NCBI GenBank assembly: GCA_030524585.1
Contig: JAUNGJ010000031.1
Span: 1-38,801 of the forward strand
Direction: 5' to 3'
Length of the DNA stretch: 38,801 nt
Origin: Eubacteriales bacterium
GTDB lineage: Bacteria; Bacillota; Clostridia; Lachnospirales; Lachnospiraceae
The notes under the pieces are model-generated. The model worked only from the letters and a program-made list of their open reading frames with translations, made no database searches and was not told where the DNA came from. The stretch's first letter is position 1; each line of letters begins with the position of its first letter. Positions 1-8,591 of this stretch are shown here, piece after piece. The position numbers and the translations under genes were made by a program.

Positions 1-33
1 AAAAAACCGCCAGCCATAAAGACCAGCGGTTTT
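1..33 (-). terminator. Intrinsic terminator of the 5'-nucleotidase gene
   Basis: Read on the minus strand, a 13-bp stem (arms at 21-33 and 3-15, loop 16-20, some G-U pairs) is followed by a run of six T at the window edge. It lies about 50 bases past the stop of the nucleotidase gene, so it is a good intrinsic terminator for that transcript. Confidence 0.7.
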
Positions 34-81
34 CTTTATTGTGTCATTTAAATGAGATGATAATCCTTTTATAACAATCGA

Positions 82-2199
82 TTACCCTCTGCTTCGTTTC
101 TTTTCCCGTGCCGTACATCCAACAGCTGCCATTGCTGCTGCACAAAGAATGATGTACAATGCAGCATTGGAATCGTCTCCTGTCTTTGGAGTATTCTTCT
201 TGCTGCCGGAGGATACCGCATTGTCCTTCTTATCCGTATTACCAGTATTGCCGGTATTTCCAATCACCTTCTTATCTCCGCACCGAACACAGATTCCGTC
301 GTTTCCGTAGCTATGGCCAAGCGCCTCCACTACTTCACTGTCTGCCAATACAGCTCCGCAATCTACACAGATTAGTTTTCCTGTGAGTCCGCTTTCGGTA
401 CAGGTTGCCTCTACTGCTCCCTCTCTCTGCGTATTCGCATGCTCGCAGGATGCTGCCAGAGTAATTCTTCCCTTTGTCTCACCATACTGCTCACTTGTCA
501 CAACACCGTTCAGTTCGGTAGTAATATAATCCATCAGAGCCTCATCCAACGGAATGCCTGTGTCAAACTGGCTGGTTGCAGATGCAAATGCATAATAGGT
601 GTCGCCGCCTGCTGCGCAGAAATTATTGGTTACTACTGCATATGTAGCGGCCGGATCAAATGCCATTCCATTCACGCTCTTAATTGTAACACGGTTAATG
701 GATGCAGGTCCGTAGTATGTAGATGCCGGATAGGTCTCCGGATTGGCATCATAAGCCTTGCTCGTATCAATGTTAATTTCCATACCCGCAACCTGAGGGA
801 AGCCTCCAATCGCATACGGTGTGCAGTAAGTAGATGCTTCCAGCGCTTCAAGAAGATCTTCTCCAGTTACATATACGACAGCAATCGTATTACCGAACGG
901 AAGTACTGTATTGACATCCTTTTTGGTAATATCTCCTACGTGAATCCATGCACGGATTCCACCGCCGTTTGTCACTGCAACAATATTCTCTGTCGGAACA
1001 TCAAGATACTCTGCATCCTGAGAAACACTCCACAGCATTGCATCTGTAATCAGATCGCCAAGATTGGTCTCACTGTCTCTATTGCCCTGCGGCGATTTGT
1101 CTCCGTTCAATTCTGTCTCTGCTTTAGCAAAAACCTTTCCATATTCTGCATCCACACGGGCAATAATCTTCTGTGCAGCTTCGGCAACCGCTGCGTCAGA
1201 AACTGTCTCCTCACCCACTGGAATCAGATAATTATTCTCAATACTCTTTGTTGCCTGATCAATCACGATCACACCAACATTCGCAAATGCCGTACCTGTA
1301 GACTGAATCTTTTCACCGTTCTCTCCCGCTGTCATGACAGTATGGGAATGACCGTCTATCACGAAATCGATTCCTGTCGTATTCGCGGTCAGATCATAAG
1401 AACGGTTTGGAGCGGACTCTGGATCTACACCCAGATGTGCCAGACAGATTATAATATCTGCTCCCTCTCCTTTTAATGCGTCAACCTGATTCTGTGCCGC
1501 TGCAAACATTTTCTTTTCTGCAAGGAAAGTAAGTCCCTGAATCAGCGCCGGATTAGCCTTTGTCTGTGCCTCCGGTGTCTCCAAACCGAAGAATCCGATT
1601 TTAACTCCATTACTTTCGATAATGGTATGACTGTCGTAAATCGTATTCCCATTGCTGTCCAAAACATCTGCACACAGTACCTTAAATTCTGCACTGCTCA
1701 TATTCTGCACAAGCTGAGCATAACCATAGTCAAACTCATGATTGCCGAGAGTAACCACATCGTAACCAGCTGCATTCATCATATCAACCGCGTCTTTTCC
1801 CTTGGTTGTACTGACATATGGACTTCCCTGTGAGTAATCGCCTGCGTCAGCCAAAATCACATCCGCACCTTTTTCCTCAAAATCCTTTTTCAATCCGGCA
1901 ATCTTAGCATATCCGGCGATACTGCCATGCACATCGTTGGAATGCAGGATCACGGTTTTTCCTTCAAACTCCTTTGCAGCAAGAGCTGTCTCGCCGCCAG
2001 TTTCCAATTGGTCAGAGGGTTCCTCCGCCAGATCCTCATAGCTGCCGTCTTCCGTCTCATAAGTCTGTGCCTCTGCATCCTCCACTTCGATTTCAGCTGC
2101 AGACACCGCCATAACCTGGCCGCACAGCATACCGATCACTACAATCAGCGGGAGCAGTCTTTTTAGAAAAAATCCTTTTTTCCGTCTGTCTTTTTCCAT
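82..2199 (-). CDS. Cell-wall-anchored 5'-nucleotidase / UshA-type metallophosphoesterase
   Basis: A 705-residue exported protein expected to hydrolyse nucleotides or related phosphate esters outside the cell. The signal peptide spans about residues 1-35. The N-terminal metallophosphatase domain shows NDVHG (89-91 carry the D and H ligands), GNHE (152-155), CLAHLG and GHSH (283-286). The C-terminal 5'-nucleotidase domain carries NGGGIRA. After it comes a Cys-rich segment with paired C-x2-C motifs, a Gly/Asn/Thr linker and a sorting signal: TPKTGD, a hydrophobic helix and a basic tail. A start at 2316 is possible in frame, but AAAGGAGA ten bases before the ATG at 2199, followed by a proper signal peptide, favours 2199. 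Family assignment is firm; substrate specificity is unknown. No sortase gene is in the window. Confidence 0.92.
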   Translation of the reverse strand: MEKDRRKKGFFLKRLLPLIVVIGMLCGQVMAVSAAEIEVEDAEAQTYETEDGSYEDLAEEPSDQLETGGETALAAKEFEGKTVILHSNDVHGSIAGYAKIAGLKKDFEEKGADVILADAGDYSQGSPYVSTTKGKDAVDMMNAAGYDVVTLGNHEFDYGYAQLVQNMSSAEFKVLCADVLDSNGNTIYDSHTIIESNGVKIGFFGLETPEAQTKANPALIQGLTFLAEKKMFAAAQNQVDALKGEGADIIICLAHLGVDPESAPNRSYDLTANTTGIDFVIDGHSHTVMTAGENGEKIQSTGTAFANVGVIVIDQATKSIENNYLIPVGEETVSDAAVAEAAQKIIARVDAEYGKVFAKAETELNGDKSPQGNRDSETNLGDLITDAMLWSVSQDAEYLDVPTENIVAVTNGGGIRAWIHVGDITKKDVNTVLPFGNTIAVVYVTGEDLLEALEASTYCTPYAIGGFPQVAGMEINIDTSKAYDANPETYPASTYYGPASINRVTIKSVNGMAFDPAATYAVVTNNFCAAGGDTYYAFASATSQFDTGIPLDEALMDYITTELNGVVTSEQYGETKGRITLAASCEHANTQREGAVEATCTESGLTGKLICVDCGAVLADSEVVEALGHSYGNDGICVRCGDKKVIGNTGNTGNTDKKDNAVSSGSKKNTPKTGDDSNAALYIILCAAAMAAVGCTAREKKRSRG

Positions 2200-2277
2200 A
2201 ATACAATGGTCTCCTTTCCGCACTTGCACATCGGGCATATTACAGACACTTACCCGATTCCATGCACTAATAAAAAT

Positions 2278-2286
2278 AGTATAACA
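2278..2286 (-). promoter_or_regulatory. Extended -10 promoter for the 5'-nucleotidase gene
   Basis: On the minus strand the sequence reads TGTTATACT: a TG extension, one base, then TATACT as the -10. No good -35 is present, as is usual for extended -10 promoters. It sits about 80 bases upstream of the chosen start, just after the MFS gene ends. The nucleotidase can therefore be transcribed independently of that gene. Confidence 0.5.
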
Positions 2287-2318
2287 TATATGAAGAAAAA
2301 ATAATAGTTTTTTCATAT

Positions 2319-3551
2319 CTAATACAGATTTCTGTATATCCTTCGATCCTTTACCGCAAGCACAGCCGCCAACAGTACAAACCCACCGCCAATCATTAAA
2401 ACTGCCATCCAGGCGGCCGCCGATGCTCCGACCTTGTAGACGAAGCCGATTAACAGCTGGTATCCACTGGTAATACCGGTCCGAACAACTTCAGTTAGTC
2501 CGCTAATTCTTCCCCTGTGGCTGGCAGGCATCCGCTTGGTCAGATATGGGCTCTCTGCAAGCATATTAAAAATTTCACCCCAGGTCAGGATAATCATTGC
2601 CATATAGTAAAATGGAATCTGCCCCGAAAACAGCAGAAATATTGCAAATCCCACCAGCAGCAGCGCCTGTCCAAGAATCGTCTTTACCGGCTCCGAAAGC
2701 CTCGGGAACATTTTCGTAATCAATGGCGTAAATACAACAACCACCACACAGTTGACACTGGTAATCGAGCCGAAAATTACTGCGCCGCTGTCGCCGTGTA
2801 ATCTTGCCAGATCCAGCGGCATCAGGTAGTTATACATCTGATAGGTCGCATAATAACCACTGATGGCAAGAATATAAAGAATAATTAATTTGTTTTCCTT
2901 TAATACCATCCAAAGGCTCTCTCCCCTGCGTTCAGTCTGATACACTGCTTTCTTACTGACGTCTTTCTCCGGAGTAACATCCTTCACAAGCGTATAAATC
3001 AGTACAGCAGAGCTTCCGATTGCCAACCCGCTGATTAAAAACGCCAGCCATAGATAATTTCGGAACAGGAAGCCCGCAATCGTTGGAGACATCACAAATC
3101 CCAGATTTCCGCAAAGATACTGAAGGGAATACGCCCGCTCACGGTCATCCGTTGCAGTAATATCTGCTATCAGTGCATTATAAGAGGGATTCTCCATATT
3201 CTGACATGTAGCGGCAGTAAACATCAGCACAATCGATACTGCAGACAGGGGAATGGCTGCACAGATCACATAACATATTACAGATACCATGTCCAAATAT
3301 ACGATATTCATTTTTTTATTGAAACAATCCGCCATTCTTCCGCCAATCATATTAGCCGGAAGAGACAGAATTCCAACTGCCGCCATAACCCATGCCACAT
3401 GCTCCGCACTCATCCCCATCTTCTGACTCAGAATCAGCGTCAGCATCGGCCAGATCATGGCGCCCATGGCAGTGACCAGCCGCCCAAAACAAAGTATATA
3501 ATTTTCTCTCCGCAATCCTTTGTATAGCGATAATATATTCATATCCTTCAT
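2319..3551 (-). CDS. Major facilitator superfamily transporter
   Basis: A 410-residue polytopic membrane protein with about 12 hydrophobic segments and the length expected of an MFS permease. The loop reading GGRMADCFNKK after the second membrane segment resembles the conserved MFS loop 2-3 motif, and a long polar loop near residues 190-215 separates the two six-helix halves. Substrate cannot be predicted; drug or metabolite efflux is the commonest role for this type. The ribosome binding site is poor: a GAGGAAG lies about 16 bases before the ATG at 3551, and an in-frame ATG three codons on is no better, so the start is uncertain by a few residues. It is 119 bases upstream of the nucleotidase gene on the same strand, with no functional link evident. 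Confidence 0.85.
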   Translation of the reverse strand: MKDMNILSLYKGLRRENYILCFGRLVTAMGAMIWPMLTLILSQKMGMSAEHVAWVMAAVGILSLPANMIGGRMADCFNKKMNIVYLDMVSVICYVICAAIPLSAVSIVLMFTAATCQNMENPSYNALIADITATDDRERAYSLQYLCGNLGFVMSPTIAGFLFRNYLWLAFLISGLAIGSSAVLIYTLVKDVTPEKDVSKKAVYQTERRGESLWMVLKENKLIILYILAISGYYATYQMYNYLMPLDLARLHGDSGAVIFGSITSVNCVVVVVFTPLITKMFPRLSEPVKTILGQALLLVGFAIFLLFSGQIPFYYMAMIILTWGEIFNMLAESPYLTKRMPASHRGRISGLTEVVRTGITSGYQLLIGFVYKVGASAAAWMAVLMIGGGFVLLAAVLAVKDRRIYRNLY

Positions 3552-3764
3552 CCCATATATCTGTACTGTTCTTCCTCATATGATATATCATCAACACTTC
3601 GTCTGTCTCGCCTTTTTTCATAAAATATAACAAAACCAAGCCATCACTTCATACCTGTGTATAGTTTCAGCAGTAAATTTTCTTGAATTTTCCCCTTATA
3701 TGTCCATTTTTATGTGTCAATTTAATATTGCAATCTATTTTTACAGTTAATTTTGCCTTTTATA

Positions 3765-3793
3765 TTGCTTTTGTCATTCAGAAAAACTATAAT
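3765..3793 (+). promoter_or_regulatory. Promoter of the InlB-repeat surface protein gene
   Basis: TTGCTT (3765-3770) and a perfect TATAAT (3788-3793) are separated by 17 bases, about 50 bases upstream of the start codon. The surrounding 3552-3843 intergenic region is AT-rich and shows no other clear feature; I could not place a convincing promoter for the divergent MFS gene. Confidence 0.6.
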
Positions 3794-3843
3794 AGAAATA
3801 CTCATAATATCAGAAAATTTTTAAAGAAAAGGAAGGTGATGAA

Positions 3844-6207
3844 ATGAAAAATTTTACCAGGAAACAACCAAACAACCTGTTTCATATTGTTCTGGCAGTA
3901 CTTTTAATCTGCAGCATGGTATTTAGCTATGTACCGACCGCATTCGCATCAGAGACTGCCCCTGCCCCAACGGCGAATACTGAAGGAGACGCCACGTATT
4001 ACAAGGTTACCTATTCTGATCCGTCCGGCAGATTCGAGTCCCAGGAATATACTGTCAAAGAAGGAGATCCGGTTCCGGCCTTTCAGGGTTCTCTTGTGTA
4101 CGGCGGTTATCTATTAACTACCTGGAACAGCAAATACAAAGCCAGCGAACCCATCAAAGAAACGGTTACACAAAACCGTACCTTTAATGCCCGTTGGGTC
4201 AGCGTACCTGCTGCCCTGGATGCAGCTACTGCAGTGAAGAAAGGCCAGCTAAGAGGAACCGATGAATTTCGTCCAAATGGCGGATTTGATCCAAGAACCG
4301 TTCCACTGACTGACGGTACCTTCACCGTCAACGATACAGTCTGGGATGCCGCTGCACTGAAGTATACCGCAACCGTTACCATCACCGATGTTAAGCCTTA
4401 TGAAGAATACATGACCGGGCTGGGATACACATACATCTTCAACCGCGCAAAAACTCCGGAAGGAAATCTTGTGATCCACTTCGCAAACAAACTGACCTGG
4501 AGCGGAAGCAGCAATTACAGTAACCTGACCGGAAAGTTCGGCGGCTGGCTGCTGGACAGCGCGTATTATCCCGGTTCCTCCCGTTCTCAGCTCATCTTCA
4601 ACCGGCAGTACAGCGTAACCTTTAAAGATGGTGCAGACGGAAATGTCTTTGCAGACAGAACCATAGATATCATAGAAACAGCAAAAGACTATGCTCCTAT
4701 TTCCGTTTTCGGAACAGATCCTGTCAGAACAGGATATACATTTGCCGGCTGGGACGCTAAAAGCGGCACACTGAGCGCAGACGGTCAGGCTGTTACAGGC
4801 AATGCTGTTCTGACAGCCCAGTGGAATAAGATGCCCGACATCACCATAACCTTTCATTCTAACGGCGGAGATCCCATAGAGCCAAAGACGCTCACATACG
4901 GCGCCGCTTATGGCAAACTGCCAGACGCAGGCTACGTGAATGGTCTTCAGAATCTGGGATGGTATGATGCCGAAACGAATGTCAGTGTTACGGAAAATAC
5001 CCTTGCCACAAAAGATTCTACTTTAATTCAGAAGCGAGAAATAAAGATACCTTCTGTAAAGATTGAGCGCGACCGCAATCCATATAACTATACCGGCGAA
5101 CCGGTTACTCTTACCGCAAAAGTCACAGAGTTTGCAGCGCTTAGATACAGCTATCAGTGGTACAAAGACGGCGAAGAGATCCCAGGCGCAACAGAAAGCG
5201 TTCTGAAGCTAAATGGCGAAGTTTCTGATACCGGAACCTATTCTGTTAAGGTTACTGCAGCACTGGCAGACGGTTCCGCAATCGTAACCACCAATGAAGC
5301 TGCTGTTGGAGAAGCTGCCGATAAGAAATTAACCATCCGCCGCACCAATAATCAGCTTCTCTATGATGCAAACGGCGGCGATGGCGGACCAAGCAACAAT
5401 TTCGACTATATAAGCGATGGCAAATATGTTGCCAAAGTTCAATCCACGGTCCCCAGCCGTGATGGTTATCTCTTCTCTGGCTGGAATACAAATGCCGATG
5501 GCACCGGAGACAGCTATAAAGGCGGAGATTTATACGAATTTATCGACACTTCCGGCAATGGCGGACTAAGAGCTACCCTTTATGCACAGTGGACGAAAAA
5601 AGTGTCTGCATTATCAGTAAACAAGAATACTCACACTTTTGACAGCCAGCATATCGGCTACACTCAAGCGCCAGGGGCCTATACCTTTACCATTTTAAGC
5701 ACAGGAAATCAGCCGGTCACCAGCCTCGCAGCTGTTCTTGGCGGCAAAAATGCAGACAGCTTCACGCTAAACACTGACAATATGATTCCCAGTCTCGATG
5801 CTGCCGGAGGGGAAGCTGCCACCACCACATTTACCGTACAGCCAAAAGCCGGCCTTGCCCCAAATACATATACAGCAGTAATCACTGTGACCGCCGACGG
5901 CGGAATAACCGAAACAATTCAGCTGTCCTTTACCGTCACCGACCATAATTTCAAATGGATAACCGACAAAAAGGCTACTGAAAAGAAGGCAGGCTCAAAG
6001 CATGAAGAATGTACCATATGCGGTTATAAAAAAGATGCAGTAGCTATTCCTGCCACGGCAAAGTCTTCCAAAACCTCTAAGAATAAAACTGTAAGTGCAA
6101 AAACCGGGGATAACAGCCCTATCATTTTCTGGATTTCTTTGATACTGATTGCAGGAGCCGGATTATATGCCGCTCTTCACTACAGAAAGAGCAAAAACAG
6201 CAGATAA
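3844..6207 (+). CDS. Wall-anchored surface protein with InlB-type (Listeria-Bacteroides) repeats
   Basis: A 787-residue exported protein, likely an adhesin or binding scaffold. The signal peptide spans about residues 1-36. Several beta-rich modules end in the InlB B-repeat signature (GYTFAGW or GYLFSGWNT followed by TLYAQW or LTAQW), near residues 50-120, 260-330, 335-400 and 510-580. An Ig-like segment (YQWYKDGEEIPGAT) lies between the repeats, and a further beta domain spans about 590-700. Near the C-terminus is HEECTICGYK, a C-x2-C element like the one in the nucleotidase at 82-2199. It ends with SAKTGD, a membrane helix and a basic tail, a non-LPXTG sorting signal. The start is supported by AAGGAAGGTGAT just upstream. 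Ligand unknown. Confidence 0.9.
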   Translation: MKNFTRKQPNNLFHIVLAVLLICSMVFSYVPTAFASETAPAPTANTEGDATYYKVTYSDPSGRFESQEYTVKEGDPVPAFQGSLVYGGYLLTTWNSKYKASEPIKETVTQNRTFNARWVSVPAALDAATAVKKGQLRGTDEFRPNGGFDPRTVPLTDGTFTVNDTVWDAAALKYTATVTITDVKPYEEYMTGLGYTYIFNRAKTPEGNLVIHFANKLTWSGSSNYSNLTGKFGGWLLDSAYYPGSSRSQLIFNRQYSVTFKDGADGNVFADRTIDIIETAKDYAPISVFGTDPVRTGYTFAGWDAKSGTLSADGQAVTGNAVLTAQWNKMPDITITFHSNGGDPIEPKTLTYGAAYGKLPDAGYVNGLQNLGWYDAETNVSVTENTLATKDSTLIQKREIKIPSVKIERDRNPYNYTGEPVTLTAKVTEFAALRYSYQWYKDGEEIPGATESVLKLNGEVSDTGTYSVKVTAALADGSAIVTTNEAAVGEAADKKLTIRRTNNQLLYDANGGDGGPSNNFDYISDGKYVAKVQSTVPSRDGYLFSGWNTNADGTGDSYKGGDLYEFIDTSGNGGLRATLYAQWTKKVSALSVNKNTHTFDSQHIGYTQAPGAYTFTILSTGNQPVTSLAAVLGGKNADSFTLNTDNMIPSLDAAGGEAATTTFTVQPKAGLAPNTYTAVITVTADGGITETIQLSFTVTDHNFKWITDKKATEKKAGSKHEECTICGYKKDAVAIPATAKSSKTSKNKTVSAKTGDNSPIIFWISLILIAGAGLYAALHYRKSKNSR

Positions 6208-6232
6208 CTTCCGATACCAGCAAAAAAGAACT

Positions 6233-6277
6233 AACAGTTAGAAGTCCCCGCGTCAGACGCGGGGACTTCTAACTGTT
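6233..6277 (-). terminator. Strong terminator hairpin between convergent genes
   Basis: A perfect 21-bp inverted repeat (6233-6253 and 6257-6277) with a 3-base loop and a GC-rich core. On the minus strand it is followed by TTCTTTTTT, a good termination tract for the GH32 operon. The plus-strand side has only a weak T tract, but the hairpin probably also ends the surface-protein transcript. Confidence 0.85.
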
Positions 6278-6287
6278 TATATTACGT

Positions 6288-7610
6288 TCATTCTTCTGGC
6301 ACATATATTTTTTTCAAATATCCGTCAATTTCATTTCCAAGTCCGTACACCACATTACTGATGACATACTGTCCTCCATTGACAAACACTTCGATCAGGT
6401 TGTGCGACACAAAGATATCCAGCTCATATTTGCCGGACAGCTTTGGCGTACTGCTGACCAGGCGGTGACCTTCTATTCCCTCAAACACCCGGCCCCGGTC
6501 GGCTATGACGCAATCCTCTTTTACCCGCAGACAGTAGTCGCCAATATTCAATACTGCTCCGTCTGCAAGGACTGTCTGCAGACGGCAGGGCAGCTTCGGA
6601 AGCCGGTCTGATACTTCCGCTTCTTTTGAAAAATAATGCTCCGCATTCGGATGTACCCGGAAATAGATGTGTCCCTCCGAAACATCCACAACCCTTGGCT
6701 GGCACATCATGCCATTCCACGGTCTGCGTCCCGGTTCTTCCACCATCTTTGGCATTCGCATCCAGGCAATCATCACACGCCGCCCTTCGGCATCTACATT
6801 GGTCTGGGGCGCATAAAGATCCAGACCATAATCTACAAGCTGGCTGCAGTCCGGGAAAGCAAGCAGGCAGTCCTTCTCATCATAATCCACAACTGCGCAT
6901 ATCGCGTGGTTCTCATATCCAACGGACTCCTTACCGATAAACATCGGAGACCCTATAAATACATCGCTGTCCTTTATACGGAAAAGATCCGGGCATTCCA
7001 GAATCCTTCCAAACTGCTCACTGCAAAGCTGATTTCTATATTCCCAGTTCACCCCATCACTGCTCTGATAGAACAGCACCCTTCCGATTTCATTCCGCCA
7101 GGTGCTTCCAAGAACCATATTATATACTCCCTGGCTCTTCCATACTTTCGGATCTCTTGTATGTACTGCATCTGCAATCCTTTCATCGCGGCTTACCGGA
7201 AGAATCAGCCTCTTATCTTCCCAGTTATCAAAATGAAATCCATCCTCTGATACCATCAATGCCTGACTTGTCTCATATCTGTCATTCGGCGCCTTATGTA
7301 TATTCTCCGCATCCTCATCAAGATATCTGACTGCCGAATAATATAGATACAGTTTACCATCTTTCTCAATGGCGCTTCCTGAAAAAACACCATTCCGGTC
7401 ATAAGCCTTACTTGGAAATACTGCAATATCCAGATGCTCCCAGTGAATCAAATCACTGCTTACGGCGTGTCCCCAATGCATGGTTCCCCATACCGGAGCA
7501 TACGGAAAATGCTGATAGAATAGATGATATTTCCCTTGATAATAGATAAATCCATTGGGGTCATTCATCCAATTCCCCGGCGCTCTCAAATGCAATACAT
7601 CTTTTATCAT
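6288..7610 (-). CDS. Glycoside hydrolase family 32 beta-fructosidase
   Basis: A 440-residue enzyme that cleaves beta-fructosidic bonds in sucrose, fructo-oligosaccharides or their phosphates. The GH32 motifs are in order: WMNDPNG (nucleophile D17), RDP (152-154) and ECPD (205-208, acid/base E205), with a C-terminal beta-sandwich. There is no signal peptide, so it acts in the cytoplasm on imported substrate. Because the neighbouring importer is an ABC system rather than a PTS, free oligosaccharides are a more likely substrate than sucrose-6-phosphate. AGAGG lies ten bases before the ATG. It is the last gene of the locus, separated from the permease by a hairpin and a possible promoter of its own. 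No fructokinase is present in the window. Confidence 0.93.
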   Translation of the reverse strand: MIKDVLHLRAPGNWMNDPNGFIYYQGKYHLFYQHFPYAPVWGTMHWGHAVSSDLIHWEHLDIAVFPSKAYDRNGVFSGSAIEKDGKLYLYYSAVRYLDEDAENIHKAPNDRYETSQALMVSEDGFHFDNWEDKRLILPVSRDERIADAVHTRDPKVWKSQGVYNMVLGSTWRNEIGRVLFYQSSDGVNWEYRNQLCSEQFGRILECPDLFRIKDSDVFIGSPMFIGKESVGYENHAICAVVDYDEKDCLLAFPDCSQLVDYGLDLYAPQTNVDAEGRRVMIAWMRMPKMVEEPGRRPWNGMMCQPRVVDVSEGHIYFRVHPNAEHYFSKEAEVSDRLPKLPCRLQTVLADGAVLNIGDYCLRVKEDCVIADRGRVFEGIEGHRLVSSTPKLSGKYELDIFVSHNLIEVFVNGGQYVISNVVYGLGNEIDGYLKKIYVPEE

Positions 7611-7645
7611 TACTCAAAATCCTCTTTCTAAAGTTTTGCTCCATT

Positions 7646-7674
7646 ATTATATACCCTTCCGGTAATTCCGTAAA
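7646..7674 (-). promoter_or_regulatory. Possible internal promoter for the GH32 gene
   Basis: Read on the minus strand: TTTACG (7674-7669), a 17-base spacer, TATAAT (7651-7646), about 36 bases before the GH32 start. The -10 is perfect and the -35 matches at 4 of 6. It lies downstream of the 7702-7721 hairpin, so it could supply transcription that the hairpin removes. Confidence 0.5.
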
Positions 7675-7696
7675 GCAGCGCCTGCTGCCACGGCAA

Positions 7697-7721
7697 AAAG
7701 GGAGGGGATATCCCCTCCCTG
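7697..7721 (-). terminator. Intercistronic terminator/attenuator between permease and GH32
   Basis: GGGAGGGGATATCCCCTCCC (7702-7721) is a perfect palindrome forming a very stable GC-rich hairpin. On the minus strand it is followed directly by five T (7701-7697). It sits ten bases after the stop of the inner permease gene, so it should terminate or attenuate transcripts before the GH32 gene. Confidence 0.75.
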
Positions 7722-7730
7722 CAAATGACT

Positions 7731-8591
7731 CTATTTTACCGCTCCGGCAACCACGCCTCCGATAATCTGTTTCTGCAGCACGATGTACAGAATCAGAATT
7801 GGTATGACGCATAGCAAAAGGCCTGCCATAATCGTTCCGTAATCTGCCGAGTACGTACCATAAAAACTATATGTGGATAACGGCAGCGTCAGCAGCTTTT
7901 TATCCGTCAGCACCAGTGACGGAAGCAGGAAGTCATTCCAGAACGCCAGAGAATTCAAAATTACCATGGTTGAGATAATCGGCTTAAGAAGAGGCAGTAC
8001 AATCTTAAAAAAGGTCTGGGAATGCGTACAGCCGTCAATATAAGCCGCTTCCTCCAGGGCCATCGGCACATTTCCCTTAATAAATCCATGGAACATAAAT
8101 ACCGACATCGCCATCGAGAATCCCGTATGCATAAATATCAATGTAATTCTATGATTTAAAACATTCAGTGTACCTCCGTAAATACTTACCAGCGGAATCA
8201 TGATTGCCTGAAAGGGAATAATCATGGATGCCACCATCAGGGCAAATGTAATCTTGGAAATGGTATTGTTATGACGCACAATATAATATGCCAGCATGGC
8301 TGCAAGCAGAGTTACAAGCACCGTTGCAGACACAGTCACAATCAGAGAATTTTTGAATGCATTCAGAAAATCCATCTGAGTAAAGGCTTTTACAAAGTTA
8401 TCAAAAGATAGTCCCTTAATCGTAAACAGCCAGGAGAACGGGCTTTTGATAATATCTCTCTTTTGTTTCAGAGAATTGATCAATACCATAAGGAAAGGAA
8501 ACATGTATGCAATAAATATGATAATCAGCCCTGCCATCGCAAGTGCATTTGCCACTTTTCTTTTTGTTCCGCCAATTGTTGTCTGCTTCAT
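7731..8591 (-). CDS. Sugar ABC transporter permease (MalG/CUT1 type)
   Basis: A 286-residue inner-membrane permease with about six membrane helices. The EAA loop reads EEAAYIDGCTHSQTFFKIVLPLLKP-like sequence near residues 185-210, the contact site for the ATPase. The ATG at 8591 overlaps the stop of the preceding permease gene as TAATG and follows AGGAGGTGG by eight bases; a longer frame back to 8645 has no such signal. Together with the partner permease and solute-binding protein it forms a CUT1 sugar importer. No ATPase is encoded here, so a shared MsmK-like ATPase elsewhere is expected (known for CUT1 systems in Firmicutes; inference here). Confidence 0.93.
   Translation of the reverse strand: MKQTTIGGTKRKVANALAMAGLIIIFIAYMFPFLMVLINSLKQKRDIIKSPFSWLFTIKGLSFDNFVKAFTQMDFLNAFKNSLIVTVSATVLVTLLAAMLAYYIVRHNNTISKITFALMVASMIIPFQAIMIPLVSIYGGTLNVLNHRITLIFMHTGFSMAMSVFMFHGFIKGNVPMALEEAAYIDGCTHSQTFFKIVLPLLKPIISTMVILNSLAFWNDFLLPSLVLTDKKLLTLPLSTYSFYGTYSADYGTIMAGLLLCVIPILILYIVLQKQIIGGVVAGAVK

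Noticed and set aside
439-1476. Long plus-strand open frame (345 codons) inside the 5'-nucleotidase gene
   Set aside because: Its translation is Cys-rich with no family resemblance and no ribosome binding site. It is antisense to a gene with clear motifs.
2221-2270. Weak inverted repeat in the leader of the 5'-nucleotidase gene as a purine riboswitch
   Set aside because: Only six base pairs around a large loop, with none of the conserved core residues of purine or related riboswitches recognised.
4249-4857. Minus-strand open frame of about 200 codons inside the InlB-repeat gene
   Set aside because: Antisense shadow of a well-supported repeat protein; no start signal and no recognisable product.
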